Origin: JASJAR01 sp039198225
GTDB lineage: Bacteria > Pseudomonadota > Alphaproteobacteria > Rhodobacterales > Rhodobacteraceae
Length of the DNA stretch: 64,000 nucleotides
Assembly (NCBI GenBank): GCA_039198225.1
Contig: JBCCTQ010000004.1
Coordinates: forward strand, 96,509 to 160,508
Reading direction: 5' to 3'
The notes beneath the pieces are model-generated. The model was not told where the DNA came from. It saw nothing but the letters and a program-made list of their open reading frames with translations, and did no database searches. The translations under genes and the position numbers were made by a program. Below, one piece after another: positions 35,131 to 44,211 of the stretch (the first letter of the stretch is position 1; each line of letters starts with the position of its first letter).

Positions 35131-35988
35131 CTAGATCGCCGCCTTCCGGCTTTCGTCGATGTAAATCTCGCGGAGCCGGGTCGCCACCGGGCCGGGCGTC
35201 CCGTCACCGAGGCTGACGCCGTCAATCTCCACCACGGGCATGACGAAACTCGATGCCGACGTGACAAAGGCTTCGTCGGCTTCCTTGGCCTCTTCCGGCG
35301 TAAACAGGCGCTCTTCGACCTGCATTTGCGCTTCTTCAGCGAACCTCAGAACGGCGGCCCGGGTGATGCCGTGGAGGATCTCGGTGCCGAGATGACGGGT
35401 TATGATCTTGCCGTTCTTGACGATGTAGGCGTTGTTCGAGGTCCCCTCTGTCACATGCCCATCTTCGACCATCCAGGCGTCGTCCACTCCGGCGGCCTTT
35501 GCCGCCATCTTTCCCATCGACGGATAAAGTAGCTGCACGGTCTTAATGTCTCGCCGCCCCCAGCGGAGGTCTTCGACCGTGATCACCTTCCAACCCGACG
35601 CCGCCACACCGGGCGCGGTGAGAGGTTTTGACTGGGAAAACAACACAACCGTCCCCGGCACGTCATTAGCCGGATAGGCAAAGTCACGGTCGGAGGGGGC
35701 GCCGCGGGTGATCTGGAGATAGATCATGCCCTCATCCACCTCGTTCCGGCGCACGAGTTCCCGGTGGACGTCCAAAAGATCGTCGCGGCCAATGGGCTGG
35801 GCCATGTCAAGTTCGCCCAAAGAGCGGGCCAGCCGTTTCGCGTGGCCGTCAAAATCGATAAGTTTGCCGCCAAGAACGCTCGTGACTTCGTAAACGCCGT
35901 CAGCGAAGAGAAATCCGCGGTCAAACACCGATACCTTGGCTTCGGTTTCCGGCAGGTATTCTCCGTTTACATAAACGATGCGGGTCAT
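35131..35988 (-). CDS. dat: D-amino-acid aminotransferase (class IV PLP enzyme)
   Basis: The 285-residue fold-type IV aminotransferase has the start RIVYVNGEYLPETEAKVSVFDRGFLFADGVYEV, the PLP lysine K149 in WGRRDIKTVQLL, and VTEGTSNNAYIV (E181 contacts the cofactor). These features fit D-alanine/D-amino-acid aminotransferases rather than BCATs. It follows dgcA by 8 bases with TAGGAG overlapping the dgcA stop as Shine-Dalgarno. Context with dgcA and dgcN suggests D-amino acids funnelled into D-glutamate and then catabolised. Confidence 0.88.
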   Translation of the reverse strand: MTRIVYVNGEYLPETEAKVSVFDRGFLFADGVYEVTSVLGGKLIDFDGHAKRLARSLGELDMAQPIGRDDLLDVHRELVRRNEVDEGMIYLQITRGAPSDRDFAYPANDVPGTVVLFSQSKPLTAPGVAASGWKVITVEDLRWGRRDIKTVQLLYPSMGKMAAKAAGVDDAWMVEDGHVTEGTSNNAYIVKNGKIITRHLGTEILHGITRAAVLRFAEEAQMQVEERLFTPEEAKEADEAFVTSASSFVMPVVEIDGVSLGDGTPGPVATRLREIYIDESRKAAI

Positions 35989-35996
35989 TGGCGCTC

Positions 35997-36962
35997 CTAC
36001 CCCCAAAGGACCGGCTCTGGCGGATACACCGTCGAGCCTTCGTATTTCAGCGGATGGGCGCGGTCTTCGGCCAGAAGAAGGGGCGGGTCAAGATCGACCA
36101 CCGCCGCACCCTGGGCGGGAAGGATCGCAGGAGCCATGGCAAGGCTCGTTCCCATCATACACCCGACCATAACCTCAAACCCCGCCGCCTCGGCCTCGGC
36201 ACGGAGTGCCATCGCCTCGGTGAGCCCCCCGGTCTTGTCGAGCTTGATGTTGACCATGTCGTATTTGCCGTGGAGCCCGGCGAGGCTTGCCCGGTCATGG
36301 CAGCTTTCATCGGCACAAACCGGAACCGGCCGTTCAAGGCCCAAAAGCGCGTCATCTTCGTTTGCGGGCAAAGGCTGTTCGACCATCTCGACCCCGAGCC
36401 GGCTAAGATGGGGGGCAAGATCGGCATAAACCTCCGCAGACCACCCCTCATTGGCATCGACGACAATGCCAGCCCCGGGTGCGCCCGCGCGCACCGCTTC
36501 GAGACGGACCATATCGTCGGGCGTTCCGAGTTTGATCTTGAGGATCGGGCGATGGGCGTGTTTGGCCGCTTCTTTCCGCATGGTCTCGGGCGTATCGAGC
36601 GACAGTGTGTAGGCGCTGACCAAAGGCCCTGGCCGCGGATGATTGAGTATATCCCAAACCCGGCGGCCTTGGCGTTTGGCCTCAAGGTCCCAGAGCGCGC
36701 AATCGATAGCGTTTCGTGCGGCCCCTGGAGGGAAGGCCTCTTGAAGGCTGTCGCGGGTGATATCCCTAGGCAGCGTTTCGATGGCCGCGATCACACTTTC
36801 GGGGCTCTCGCCGTAGCGCGCATAAGGCACGCATTCGCCGCGTCCGGTGACGGCGCCGTCGGAGACGGTCACCGTCACGACCTCCGCTTCGGTCCTCGCC
36901 CCCCGCGATATCCGAAAGACCTGCGCGAACCGGAACCGTTCGCGGGCGACGGTGATTTCCAC
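35997..36962 (-). CDS. dgcA: N-acetyl-D-glutamate racemase DgcA (enolase superfamily)
   Basis: The 321-residue enolase-superfamily epimerase has the KxK catalytic motif K142/K144 (LKIKLG), metal ligands D169 (VVDANEGW), E195 (EQPLP) and D218 (CADESCHDR), and K240 (NIKLDKTGG). Alone it would be called a dipeptide epimerase; directly behind dgcN it fits DgcA, which turns N-acetyl-D-Glu into N-acetyl-L-Glu. I start at the GTG at 36962 just after the dgcN stop; an upstream ATG lies inside dgcN. Confidence 0.87.
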   Translation of the reverse strand: MEITVARERFRFAQVFRISRGARTEAEVVTVTVSDGAVTGRGECVPYARYGESPESVIAAIETLPRDITRDSLQEAFPPGAARNAIDCALWDLEAKRQGRRVWDILNHPRPGPLVSAYTLSLDTPETMRKEAAKHAHRPILKIKLGTPDDMVRLEAVRAGAPGAGIVVDANEGWSAEVYADLAPHLSRLGVEMVEQPLPANEDDALLGLERPVPVCADESCHDRASLAGLHGKYDMVNIKLDKTGGLTEAMALRAEAEAAGFEVMVGCMMGTSLAMAPAILPAQGAAVVDLDPPLLLAEDRAHPLKYEGSTVYPPEPVLWG

Positions 36963-36966
36963 TTGC

Positions 36967-37971
36967 CTAGCCCATCGCCGCCAAGGCATCCGCTAGCCGA
37001 TCTGCCCCTTGGCGAAACGGATCAACCGCCGGCAAGCCCATGCGTTCTTCGACATTGGCCAGGTAATCCTCGGCCTCTTCTTCTGCCAAATGCTGGGTGT
37101 TCACCGATATCCCCACCACTTTGACGGCCGGATTGGCGACCCGCGCGAAGTGAAGCCCGGTGTCACGCACTGCTTCGAGGCTCGGAAGATCATAATCTGG
37201 CAGGCCCCGCATATGGGTCCGGGTCGGCTCGTGGCAGAGGATCAACGCATCGGGCTGCCCGCCATGGATCAAAGCCATGCTCACCCCGGAAAACGACACG
37301 TGAAAGAGGCTCCCCTGCCCTTCAATGATGTCCCAATGGTCGGGCTCATTGTCAGGCGTGAGGTGTTCGATGGATCCGGCCATGAAGTCGGCCACCACCG
37401 CGTCGAGCGGCACACCCTGGCCAGTGACCAAAATCCCAGTCTGTCCGGTGGCTCGGAAGGTGGATTTCATGTCTTTCGCGCGCATCGACCGGTCGAGGGC
37501 GAGGGCGGTATACATCTTGCCCACCGAACAATCGGTGCCAATGGCGAGAACGCGCTTGCCGCTCCGCTTTTTGCCGTTGGCAATCGGGTACTCCTCCCCG
37601 GGCAAGCGAACGTCATAAAGCGCCCGGCCGGCCTTTTCGGCGGCGGCGGCCAGATCGGGCTCATCGCGGAGCAAATTATGCAGCCCGCTCGCCAAGTCGT
37701 AGCCGAGCGTAAGCGCTTCGATCAGCACCTCTTTCCAGGCCGGGCTGATCACGCCGCCCCTATTGGCCACGCCAATGACCAGGGTTTTCGCCCCGGCCGC
37801 GAGCCCATCCGCGAGCGACATATCCGGAACGCCGGTATCAGCCTTGCAGCCCTCCATCCGGAACTGGCCAACCACATTCTCCGGGCGCCAATCGGCGATC
37901 CCAATGGCCACTTTGGCGGCCAGCCGGTCGGGCGCGTCGCCAAGGAACAGAAGATAAGGTGTCTGGATCAT
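36967..37971 (-). CDS. dgcN: D-glutamate N-acetyltransferase DgcN (DUF1611)
   Basis: The 334-residue DUF1611 protein has a P-loop-like GTDCSVGKMYT (145-155), GANRGGVISP-type N-terminal block, and DNEPDHWDIIEGQGSLFHVSFSGVSMALIHG. Characterised DgcN N-acetylates D-glutamate as the first step of a D-Glu degradation route; assignment rests on family and on the adjacent dgcA. The ATG at 37971 has GTGAGG upstream; a GTG at 37983 is an alternative. It heads the dgcN-dgcA-dat operon and is divergent from mcl1. Confidence 0.88.
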   Translation of the reverse strand: MIQTPYLLFLGDAPDRLAAKVAIGIADWRPENVVGQFRMEGCKADTGVPDMSLADGLAAGAKTLVIGVANRGGVISPAWKEVLIEALTLGYDLASGLHNLLRDEPDLAAAAEKAGRALYDVRLPGEEYPIANGKKRSGKRVLAIGTDCSVGKMYTALALDRSMRAKDMKSTFRATGQTGILVTGQGVPLDAVVADFMAGSIEHLTPDNEPDHWDIIEGQGSLFHVSFSGVSMALIHGGQPDALILCHEPTRTHMRGLPDYDLPSLEAVRDTGLHFARVANPAVKVVGISVNTQHLAEEEAEDYLANVEERMGLPAVDPFRQGADRLADALAAMG

Positions 37972-38192
37972 GGTCGGCCTCACTTACGGCGCTGTCGTTA
38001 CCGTCGAGCAGTGCGCCCAGACGACGGGCCTTGGCAAGATCCATCTGTAAGTCCAGTTTTACTGAATTGGCTCAGGAAAACAGTCCAGCCACATCACGCG
38101 AAAATTCTGCAACTGCGAAAAATGGGCTTGCGCCAAATCGGGCAATTTCCTAACGCTCTCGACGCATCAAACGTAATAAAGTTGCGAGCCTC

Positions 38193-39152
38193 ATGTCATT
38201 CCGCCTCCAACCCGCCCCGCCCTCTCGGCCCAATCGCTGTCAGCTTTTTGGGCCGGGCTCCCGGCCCGCGCTTTTTGAGAAAATGGCAGCTTCTGCGGCG
38301 GATGTGGTGAACCTCGATCTCGAAGATTCGGTTGCCCCCTCCGACAAGGCGGAGGCCCGGGCAAACGTCATTGCCGCCACTAAGGACGTCGATTGGGGCA
38401 AAAAGACCTTGAGTGTGCGGATTAATGGGCTCGATACGCCGTACTGGTACCGCGACGTGGTCGATCTCTTGGAACAGGCCGGCCCCCGCCTCGACCAGAT
38501 CATGATCCCCAAAGTTGGAAACGCCGCCGATATCTATGCCGTTGACGCGCTGGTCAGCGCCATCGAGACGGCGATGGGGCGGGAACGGCCGATCCAATTC
38601 GAGGTCATCATCGAATCTGCGGCCGGTATCGCCCATGTAGAGGAGATTGCTGCCGCCTCGCCGCGCATGGCCGCCATGAGCCTCGGAGCGGCCGATTTCG
38701 CGGCGTCCATGGGAATGCAAACCACCGGCATCGGCGGCACCCAAGAGAATTACTACATGCTGCGCGACGGCGAAAAACATTGGTCGGACCCCTGGCATTG
38801 GGCCCAAGCGGCCATCGTCGCCGCCTGCCGAACCCACGGGGTTTTACCCGTCGACGGACCGTTCGGTGATTTTTCCGACCCCGAAGGCTACCGCGCCCAG
38901 GCGCTCCGGTCGGCCACTTTGGGCATGGTCGGAAAATGGGCGATCCATCCGAGCCAGATCGCGGTGGCGAACGAGGTCTTCACGCCCTCCGAAGCTGCGG
39001 TCACCGAAGCCAAAGAAATCCTCGCCGCCATGGAAGAGGCCAAGAAAAGCGGCGCAGGTGCAACGGTTTACAAAGGTCGGCTGGTCGATATCGCCTCGAT
39101 CAAACAGGCCGAAGTTATCGTCCGTCAGGCGGAACTGATCGGGAAATCGTAA
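38193..39152 (+). CDS. mcl1: L-malyl-CoA/beta-methylmalyl-CoA lyase
   Basis: The 319-residue CitE-like lyase begins MSFRLQPAPPSRPNRCQLFGPGSRP and carries the Mcl1 blocks DVVNLDLEDSVAP, RINGLDTPYWYRDVVDLLEQAG, FEVIIESAAGIAHVEEIA and AADFAASMGMQTTGIGGTQENYY. It cleaves malyl-CoA to glyoxylate and acetyl-CoA and beta-methylmalyl-CoA to glyoxylate and propionyl-CoA, late steps of the ethylmalonyl-CoA pathway. This suggests acetate assimilation without a classical glyoxylate shunt; phaA and phaB in the window feed the same route. Confidence 0.96.
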   Translation: MSFRLQPAPPSRPNRCQLFGPGSRPALFEKMAASAADVVNLDLEDSVAPSDKAEARANVIAATKDVDWGKKTLSVRINGLDTPYWYRDVVDLLEQAGPRLDQIMIPKVGNAADIYAVDALVSAIETAMGRERPIQFEVIIESAAGIAHVEEIAAASPRMAAMSLGAADFAASMGMQTTGIGGTQENYYMLRDGEKHWSDPWHWAQAAIVAACRTHGVLPVDGPFGDFSDPEGYRAQALRSATLGMVGKWAIHPSQIAVANEVFTPSEAAVTEAKEILAAMEEAKKSGAGATVYKGRLVDIASIKQAEVIVRQAELIGKS

Positions 39153-39155
39153 ACC

Positions 39156-39716
39156 ATGATCCAAAGGATGTTCATGGCGTTGTTGTGTGTCGCCCTCGCC
39201 GGGTGCGGCGGCAATACCGGCGCATCGAGCGGCCAGACCGTGTCGGGTCGGCTCTTCGGCCCCTATGAAAGCACGGCCCTAGTGATTGAATTCGGCAGCC
39301 GCAGCGGAGATCCATTCAACTTTGCTCCTGGAAACGGGGCCGCGTCGATCATCACCGCAATCGCCTTTGACGGACGACAAGCCGCAAACGGACCCGTCAT
39401 TATTTCGGGGCCCATCTCGGTGACTGAACTCGGAGCAACATTCCTTATAAATACATCGCCCGTATCGTCGTCGCCGGAGGGTTTGGAACTGGGCGGCGCA
39501 ATGACGCCTCTATCCTATGGGCGGATCGAACTTGCCGCCGCCTTCGCCGACGGCCGCGCCCAACCGGTGACCGTGGCTGATCTCGAAGGCACCATCATGC
39601 GCTGGACCTTCGAAGCCCAGACCGCCGCGCTCGACAAACCGCGACTTATGAAAACCGGGCGATTACGGTCGACGGGGAAATCCAAAACGGGTCTGATCCT
39701 CTATGAAGATCCCTGA
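39156..39716 (+). CDS. Putative lipoprotein, first of a tandem paralogous pair
   Basis: The 186-residue protein has a lipoprotein signal with lipobox LAGC (cysteine 17) and then GRLFGPYESTALVIEFG. Shared blocks with the next gene are GRLFGP, FDGRQAANG, VADLEGTIMRWTF and MKTGRLRSTGKSKTGLILYED. I do not recognise the family. It starts 3 bases after mcl1; internal ATGs at codons 5 and 7 are also possible starts, the latter with AAGGA upstream. It is probably an outer- or inner-membrane-anchored periplasmic protein. Confidence 0.75.
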   Translation: MIQRMFMALLCVALAGCGGNTGASSGQTVSGRLFGPYESTALVIEFGSRSGDPFNFAPGNGAASIITAIAFDGRQAANGPVIISGPISVTELGATFLINTSPVSSSPEGLELGGAMTPLSYGRIELAAAFADGRAQPVTVADLEGTIMRWTFEAQTAALDKPRLMKTGRLRSTGKSKTGLILYEDP

Positions 39717-39774
39717 CATGCCTTGGAAGTGTGGACGGGAGCCGGACCAATCAAATCCCGGAGGGTACCGCGCC

Positions 39775-40329
39775 ATGCGAATTCTCGTACTGCTTGCTTG
39801 CCTCCTTGTGACGGCCTGCGGTCTTGCACGGACCGAGCCCCAGACCCTGACGGGACGGCTATTCGGACCGCCCGACATGACCTCGTTGGTGATCCAATTC
39901 GACAACCTCACAAATGGGCCAATAGATTTCGGACGCGGCGAAGCCTACCCGGGTTTTATCCAGTCGATTGGCTTTGATGGGCGCCAAGCGGTCAATGGCG
40001 CCGTAGAATTTGGCGCGCCGCGGGGACCCACGGCCGTAAGGGGGCTCTTTGCTTTGTTTTCGCACTCAATCGGTCCCGATGGGCTTGGCATTGGCACGGT
40101 CATTGCCGCGCAAGCCTCCGGGCAGATCACGCTTACGGCGCGGTTCGAAAATGGGCGCGCTGCGCCCGTGCGCGTGGCCGATCTAGAAGGGACGCGGCTA
40201 CGTTGGACATTCCAGGCCGATGACAGCGCGCCAAATGGCGGCGTGACCGGCCCGTTTCTGACCAAGACTGGCGTACTCAGGGCCAATGCAAAGCCTTTGG
40301 TCGGTCTCACACTCTTCGAAGACCGCTAG
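39775..40329 (+). CDS. Putative lipoprotein, second of a tandem paralogous pair
   Basis: The 184-residue protein has a signal ending in lipobox VTAC (cysteine 15). The mature region repeats the blocks of its upstream neighbour: GRLFGPPDMTSLVIQFD, FDGRQAVNGAV, VADLEGTRLRWTFQADD and KTGVLRANAKPLVGLTLFED. The start at 39775 has GGAGGG 11 bases upstream, so it has its own ribosome-binding site. It lies 58 bases after its paralogue and 62 before accA. No family is recognised. Confidence 0.78.
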   Translation: MRILVLLACLLVTACGLARTEPQTLTGRLFGPPDMTSLVIQFDNLTNGPIDFGRGEAYPGFIQSIGFDGRQAVNGAVEFGAPRGPTAVRGLFALFSHSIGPDGLGIGTVIAAQASGQITLTARFENGRAAPVRVADLEGTRLRWTFQADDSAPNGGVTGPFLTKTGVLRANAKPLVGLTLFEDR

Positions 40330-40391
40330 GGCCCCCACCATTGCATTGGCGATTCGCGGATTGCATATAGCCTTCAACAAAGGGACGCCGC

Positions 40392-41351
40392 ATGCAGTAT
40401 CTCGAGTTTGAAAAACCCCTCGCCGAGATCGAGGGGAAAGCCGAAGAACTTCGCGCCATGGCCCGAGCCAATCCTGAAACGGCCGTGGAAAAGGAAGCCG
40501 AGGCCCTCGACAAGAAGGCCGATGATCTTCTGACGTCGCTCTACGCCTCGCTCACGCCTTGGCAAAAATGCCAAGTGGCCCGCCACCCCGACAGGCCCCA
40601 TTGCTCGGATTACATCGAGGCGCTTTTCACCGATTGGACACCGCTCGCCGGGGACCGGAACTTTGCCGACGACCATGCGGTCATGGGCGGGCTCTGTCGG
40701 CTCGACGGACGCCCCGTGATGGTGATCGGCCAGGAAAAGGGCAACGACACCGAAACGCGGATCGAGCGGAATTTCGGGATGGCTCGGCCCGAAGGCTACC
40801 GAAAAGCGATCCGGTTGATGGACATGGCCAACCGCTTTGGCCTTCCGGTGATCACCCTTGTCGACACGCCCGGCGCTTACCCCGGCAAGGGCGCCGAGGA
40901 GCGCGGTCAATCAGAAGCCATCGCACGGTCAACCGAGATCTGTCTGCGCCTCGGCGTGCCGCTGGTCAGTGTGATCATCGGCGAAGGGGGCTCCGGCGGG
41001 GCCGTCGCCTTCGCCACCGCCAACCGCGTCGCGATGCTCGAACACTCGGTCTATTCGGTGATCTCGCCAGAGGGCTGCGCGTCGATCCTCTGGAAAGATG
41101 CAGAGAAAATGCGCGAAGCGGCCGAGGCTCTCCGGCTCACCGCCGATGATCTCTTGGGCCTTGGTGTCATTGACCGGGTAATCCCCGAGCCGCGGGGCGG
41201 CGCCCAGCGCGACCCCGGCGCGGCCATCGCCGCTGTGGGCCGCGAGCTTGAGGCCTATCTCGAAAAACTCTCGACCCTATCGAGCGAAGATCTCATCGCC
41301 GAACGCCGAAAGAAATTCCTCGCCATGGGCAGTGTCGGCCTCGCCGCCTAA
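40392..41351 (+). CDS. accA: Acetyl-CoA carboxylase carboxyltransferase subunit alpha
   Basis: The 319-residue protein matches AccA: N-terminal MQYLEFEKPLAEIEGKAEEL coiled coil, VIGQEKGNDTETRIERNFGM, LVDTPGAYPGKGAEERGQSEAIA and IGEGGSGGAVAFA for CoA/biotin binding. With AccD it transfers carboxyl from biotin to acetyl-CoA, the committed step in fatty acid synthesis. It ends with a 4-base overlap with the convergent ridA-like gene. Confidence 0.97.
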   Translation: MQYLEFEKPLAEIEGKAEELRAMARANPETAVEKEAEALDKKADDLLTSLYASLTPWQKCQVARHPDRPHCSDYIEALFTDWTPLAGDRNFADDHAVMGGLCRLDGRPVMVIGQEKGNDTETRIERNFGMARPEGYRKAIRLMDMANRFGLPVITLVDTPGAYPGKGAEERGQSEAIARSTEICLRLGVPLVSVIIGEGGSGGAVAFATANRVAMLEHSVYSVISPEGCASILWKDAEKMREAAEALRLTADDLLGLGVIDRVIPEPRGGAQRDPGAAIAAVGRELEAYLEKLSTLSSEDLIAERRKKFLAMGSVGLAA

Positions 41352-41725
41352 TCCGGCCGCCGGGCGATACAATCGATTTCAACCAGGGCGCCTACCGCCA
41401 ATGCCGTCACCCCCACGGTTGTTCTCGCAGGGCGGCGGTCTTCGGGAAAATAGCTCTGATAGACCTCGTTGAAGGCCGCGTAGTCCCGTTCGAATTCCGT
41501 CAAAAAGCACCGGCATTGGAGGACATGCGACAGATCGAGCCCGATACCGGCCAAAACGATCTTTAGGTTCTCGATGACCCGCGCGGTCTGGGCCTCGATC
41601 CCCTCGGGGAGGGCCGCATCCGGCGCCGCGGGATCGGTGGGCATCTGACCGGTCAAGATGACCCATCCATCGGCCTCGACCGCGTGGGAAAACGGGGCAA
41701 CCGGGCGAGGCCCGCTGGCGATCAT
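41348..41725 (-). CDS. RidA family protein (reactive imine/enamine deaminase)
   Basis: The 125-residue YjgF/RidA protein begins MIASGPRPVAPFSHAVEADGWVILTGQMP and ends RTTVGVTALAVGALVEIDCIAR, with the Arg in RTTVGV that binds carboxylate in active RidA. It follows the plsC stop by 7 bases. A TTG at 41764 would extend it into plsC and is less likely. It probably removes reactive 2-aminoacrylate-type intermediates. Confidence 0.87.
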   Translation of the reverse strand: MIASGPRPVAPFSHAVEADGWVILTGQMPTDPAAPDAALPEGIEAQTARVIENLKIVLAGIGLDLSHVLQCRCFLTEFERDYAAFNEVYQSYFPEDRRPARTTVGVTALAVGALVEIDCIARRPD

Positions 41726-41732
41726 GTGAAAC

Positions 41733-42485
41733 TCAGCTATCGGCCGGCCCTCCTTCGGGTTCAAATCCGGCCTCGCGCATCAGCGCGTTCGACCGGGCTT
41801 CGATCTTGTTTTCGAGATGGTCCATGAACGCCCGCTTCTCCATTCCGGGTGCGACGGGTTCGAGAAACTCCACCACCGCGAGCCCCGGCTTACGCCAGAT
41901 CCCCCGCCTGGGCCAAAAGAGCCCCACATTGGTTGCCGCCATCGCGCAAGTCTGGCCGATGTCTTCATAAAGTGCTCCGGTGCCTGCCTTGTAGGGACGA
42001 TAATCCCCTGGCGCGACCCGCGTGCCCTGGGGGTAAATGATAAGTTGGCCCGCCTTGTCAGGGTTCTTCGCCACATCGGCGAGCATCCGGGCAATGGCAA
42101 CGCCGCGTTTGCCGCGATCAACCGGCACACAGCCCAAGCGAAGCGCGTATTGCCCGATGACCGGCGCCCAAATGAGCTCGCGTTTCATGATGAATTTTCC
42201 GCGGGGCACGTGGAGAAAAATCAGGATGATATCGAGGAAAGACTGGTGCTTGGACGCAATCATCACTTCGCCCGTAGGCACGGGGCCGCGGACTTCCGTC
42301 TCGATCCCGACCATCCAGCGGGCCGACCACAAGGTGAACCGGCAGAAGGTCTTACAAGCCCGGAAGGCCCAGTCGCGCGAAAAGAGCGTCGGGATGAAGA
42401 AGACAAGACCGAGAACCGCCATCGCAGAGTAAATTGTAATGACAAAAAGAAGCGAGCGAAGCCATTGAACCCGGCTGACCTTCAT
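41733..42485 (-). CDS. plsC: 1-acyl-sn-glycerol-3-phosphate acyltransferase
   Basis: The 250-residue enzyme has an N-terminal membrane helix (about 10-32), the catalytic H80-x4-D85 (HQSFLD) and YPQGTR (151-156) of LPA acyltransferases, making phosphatidic acid from lysophosphatidic acid. Its ATG overlaps the ftsX stop by 4 bases, so it is translationally coupled to ftsX and likely part of an ftsE-ftsX-plsC transcript. Confidence 0.92.
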   Translation of the reverse strand: MKVSRVQWLRSLLFVITIYSAMAVLGLVFFIPTLFSRDWAFRACKTFCRFTLWSARWMVGIETEVRGPVPTGEVMIASKHQSFLDIILIFLHVPRGKFIMKRELIWAPVIGQYALRLGCVPVDRGKRGVAIARMLADVAKNPDKAGQLIIYPQGTRVAPGDYRPYKAGTGALYEDIGQTCAMAATNVGLFWPRRGIWRKPGLAVVEFLEPVAPGMEKRAFMDHLENKIEARSNALMREAGFEPEGGPADS

Positions 42486-43384
42486 TCAAGCATCCTCAAC
42501 CGACGGAGGACGGCCAAGCGCGTGGCCCAAAACGCCATGATCGCGGCAAAGAGCGGGAGAACCAGGGGCCAAAGCCACTCCGCCCCGCGAAACCCAAGAC
42601 CGACGAGAAACCGCGTCGCGTCTCCCGCTGGCGGGAGCGCCGCGATGGCGGCCATGCCGACAAGGCTCCCAATGGCGGCTCCGAGACCGGCCCGAAGCGT
42701 GAACCGGCGCACAAAGGCCCGGGCGATAAAATCGTCCCGTGCCCCCACCAACCGGAGAACTTCGATCACCTGGGAATTGGCAGAGAGCGCCGCCCCGGCC
42801 GCAAGGGCAATCATCGCCGCCATCGCCGCTCCGATAAGGCCGAGCGACAAGATCCCGAGTGCGCGGAGCCGGCCAGCCGCATCGACCAGCGGGCGGCGCC
42901 ACCGGGTGTGATCGTCGAGCACAGCGCCCGGAGCTTCGCCCGCCAGCCGGAACCGCAGGCTTTCCGCGTCGAACCCGTCTCGGTCTTCCACGATCTCGAT
43001 AAGGCGCGGCACGGGCAAAAGATCGAGCGGCAGGTCGGGGCCAAACCAGGGGGCAAGAAGGGCCGCCTGCTCTTCCCGCCCCATAACCCGAGAGGCCGCA
43101 ATGCCCGGGGTTTGTTCCAGGATCCTGAGCACGGCTTCCACCTGGGCCTCCACCTGGCCTTCGGGCGCCGAAACCCGAAGCGTCGCCGTCTGGGCCAACG
43201 CCCCCTCCCAGCGTTCAGCCAGGCGCCCGGTGGCAAAGGCCAGGGCCAGGGCGAAAACGGCGAGAAACGCCATCGCCGCAGACACGAAGACCGTCAGCGA
43301 CGCCGTCGCGCCGGTGGGCGGCACCACCCGGTCTGCGCGCCCATCTCCGAGGATGAGGGCCATGGTCGCTCCCGCCCGCGTCAC
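42482..43384 (-). CDS. ftsX: Cell division ABC-like permease FtsX
   Basis: The 300-residue membrane protein shows the FtsX pattern: one helix near 28-52, a periplasmic domain (ATLRVSAPEGQVEAQVEAVLRILEQTPGI), then three helices in the C-terminal half around NSQVIEVLRLVGARDDFIARAFVRRF. The GTG start overlaps the ftsE stop (GTGA). FtsEX couples ATP hydrolysis to activation of septal peptidoglycan hydrolases; the predicted carboxypeptidase here is elsewhere in the window. Confidence 0.9.
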   Translation of the reverse strand: MTRAGATMALILGDGRADRVVPPTGATASLTVFVSAAMAFLAVFALALAFATGRLAERWEGALAQTATLRVSAPEGQVEAQVEAVLRILEQTPGIAASRVMGREEQAALLAPWFGPDLPLDLLPVPRLIEIVEDRDGFDAESLRFRLAGEAPGAVLDDHTRWRRPLVDAAGRLRALGILSLGLIGAAMAAMIALAAGAALSANSQVIEVLRLVGARDDFIARAFVRRFTLRAGLGAAIGSLVGMAAIAALPPAGDATRFLVGLGFRGAEWLWPLVLPLFAAIMAFWATRLAVLRRLRMLE

Positions 43385-44058
43385 AGATCGACCCCGGCCA
43401 CTTCGACGCTGCGGTTTCTTAGCCGAAGCACCCGCGCGGCCACTTGCGCTTTTGCCCGGCGGATCAACCCAAGATCATGGGTCGCCATCAGGACGGTCTT
43501 TCCGAGAAGGTTCAGCTCGATCAGAAGCCTGAGCAGGCGCTCGGACATGTCATTGTCGACATTGCCGGTAGGTTCGTCGGCCAAAACGATATCGGGCGAC
43601 AGGATCACGGCCCGGGCCAAGGCCGCCCGCTGGCGTTCCCCGCCCGAGAGTTCCGGCGGCAGCGCACCGGCACGGTGGGAGAGCCCCGTCCAAGTCAGAA
43701 GTTCGTCGAGATTTGCGGTAGCACCCGCCGGATCTTTGCCAGCAACGGTGAGCGGCAAGGCGATGTTTTCGGCCAAGGGAAGATGGTCGAGGAACTGGCA
43801 ATCCTGATGAACGACACCGATCCGGCGCCGCACAATCGCCACGGCGTTCCGGTCAAACCGGGACGCATTTTCTCCAAATAGCCCCACCGCCCCAGAGGTC
43901 GGGCGAAGCGCAAGATAGCAAAGCTTGAGAAGGGTCGTCTTGCCGGCCCCCGAGGGGCCCGTGAGGAAGTGAAAGGACCCGGCCGGAAGGCTGAGCGTCA
44001 CGCCGTCAAACAGTGCGCCGCCCCCGTAATTCATCCCGACATCGTTGAGCTCGATCAC
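43381..44058 (-). CDS. ftsE: Cell division ATP-binding protein FtsE
   Basis: The 225-residue ABC ATPase has Walker A GPSGAGKT (34-41), LSGGERQRAALARA and VLADEPTGNVDNDMS, the NVD D-loop being characteristic of FtsE. It drives FtsX. It is divergent from the MJ0042 zinc-ribbon gene across 153 bases. Confidence 0.94.
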   Translation of the reverse strand: MIELNDVGMNYGGGALFDGVTLSLPAGSFHFLTGPSGAGKTTLLKLCYLALRPTSGAVGLFGENASRFDRNAVAIVRRRIGVVHQDCQFLDHLPLAENIALPLTVAGKDPAGATANLDELLTWTGLSHRAGALPPELSGGERQRAALARAVILSPDIVLADEPTGNVDNDMSERLLRLLIELNLLGKTVLMATHDLGLIRRAKAQVAARVLRLRNRSVEVAGVDL

Positions 44059-44211
44059 GCCGCCTTTTCCCCCGGCTTGCGCCCTTTTGCCCTAAGGGGC
44101 GGAGCGGTTCAACGGCCGGTGCGCGCGCTTCTTCCCGGACCGCTCGGTTCGTGGTAGACAGACAAAAAACCAAGAGCAGAACTGGCGCGAAGTCGTCAGA
44201 AGGGTGATAAA

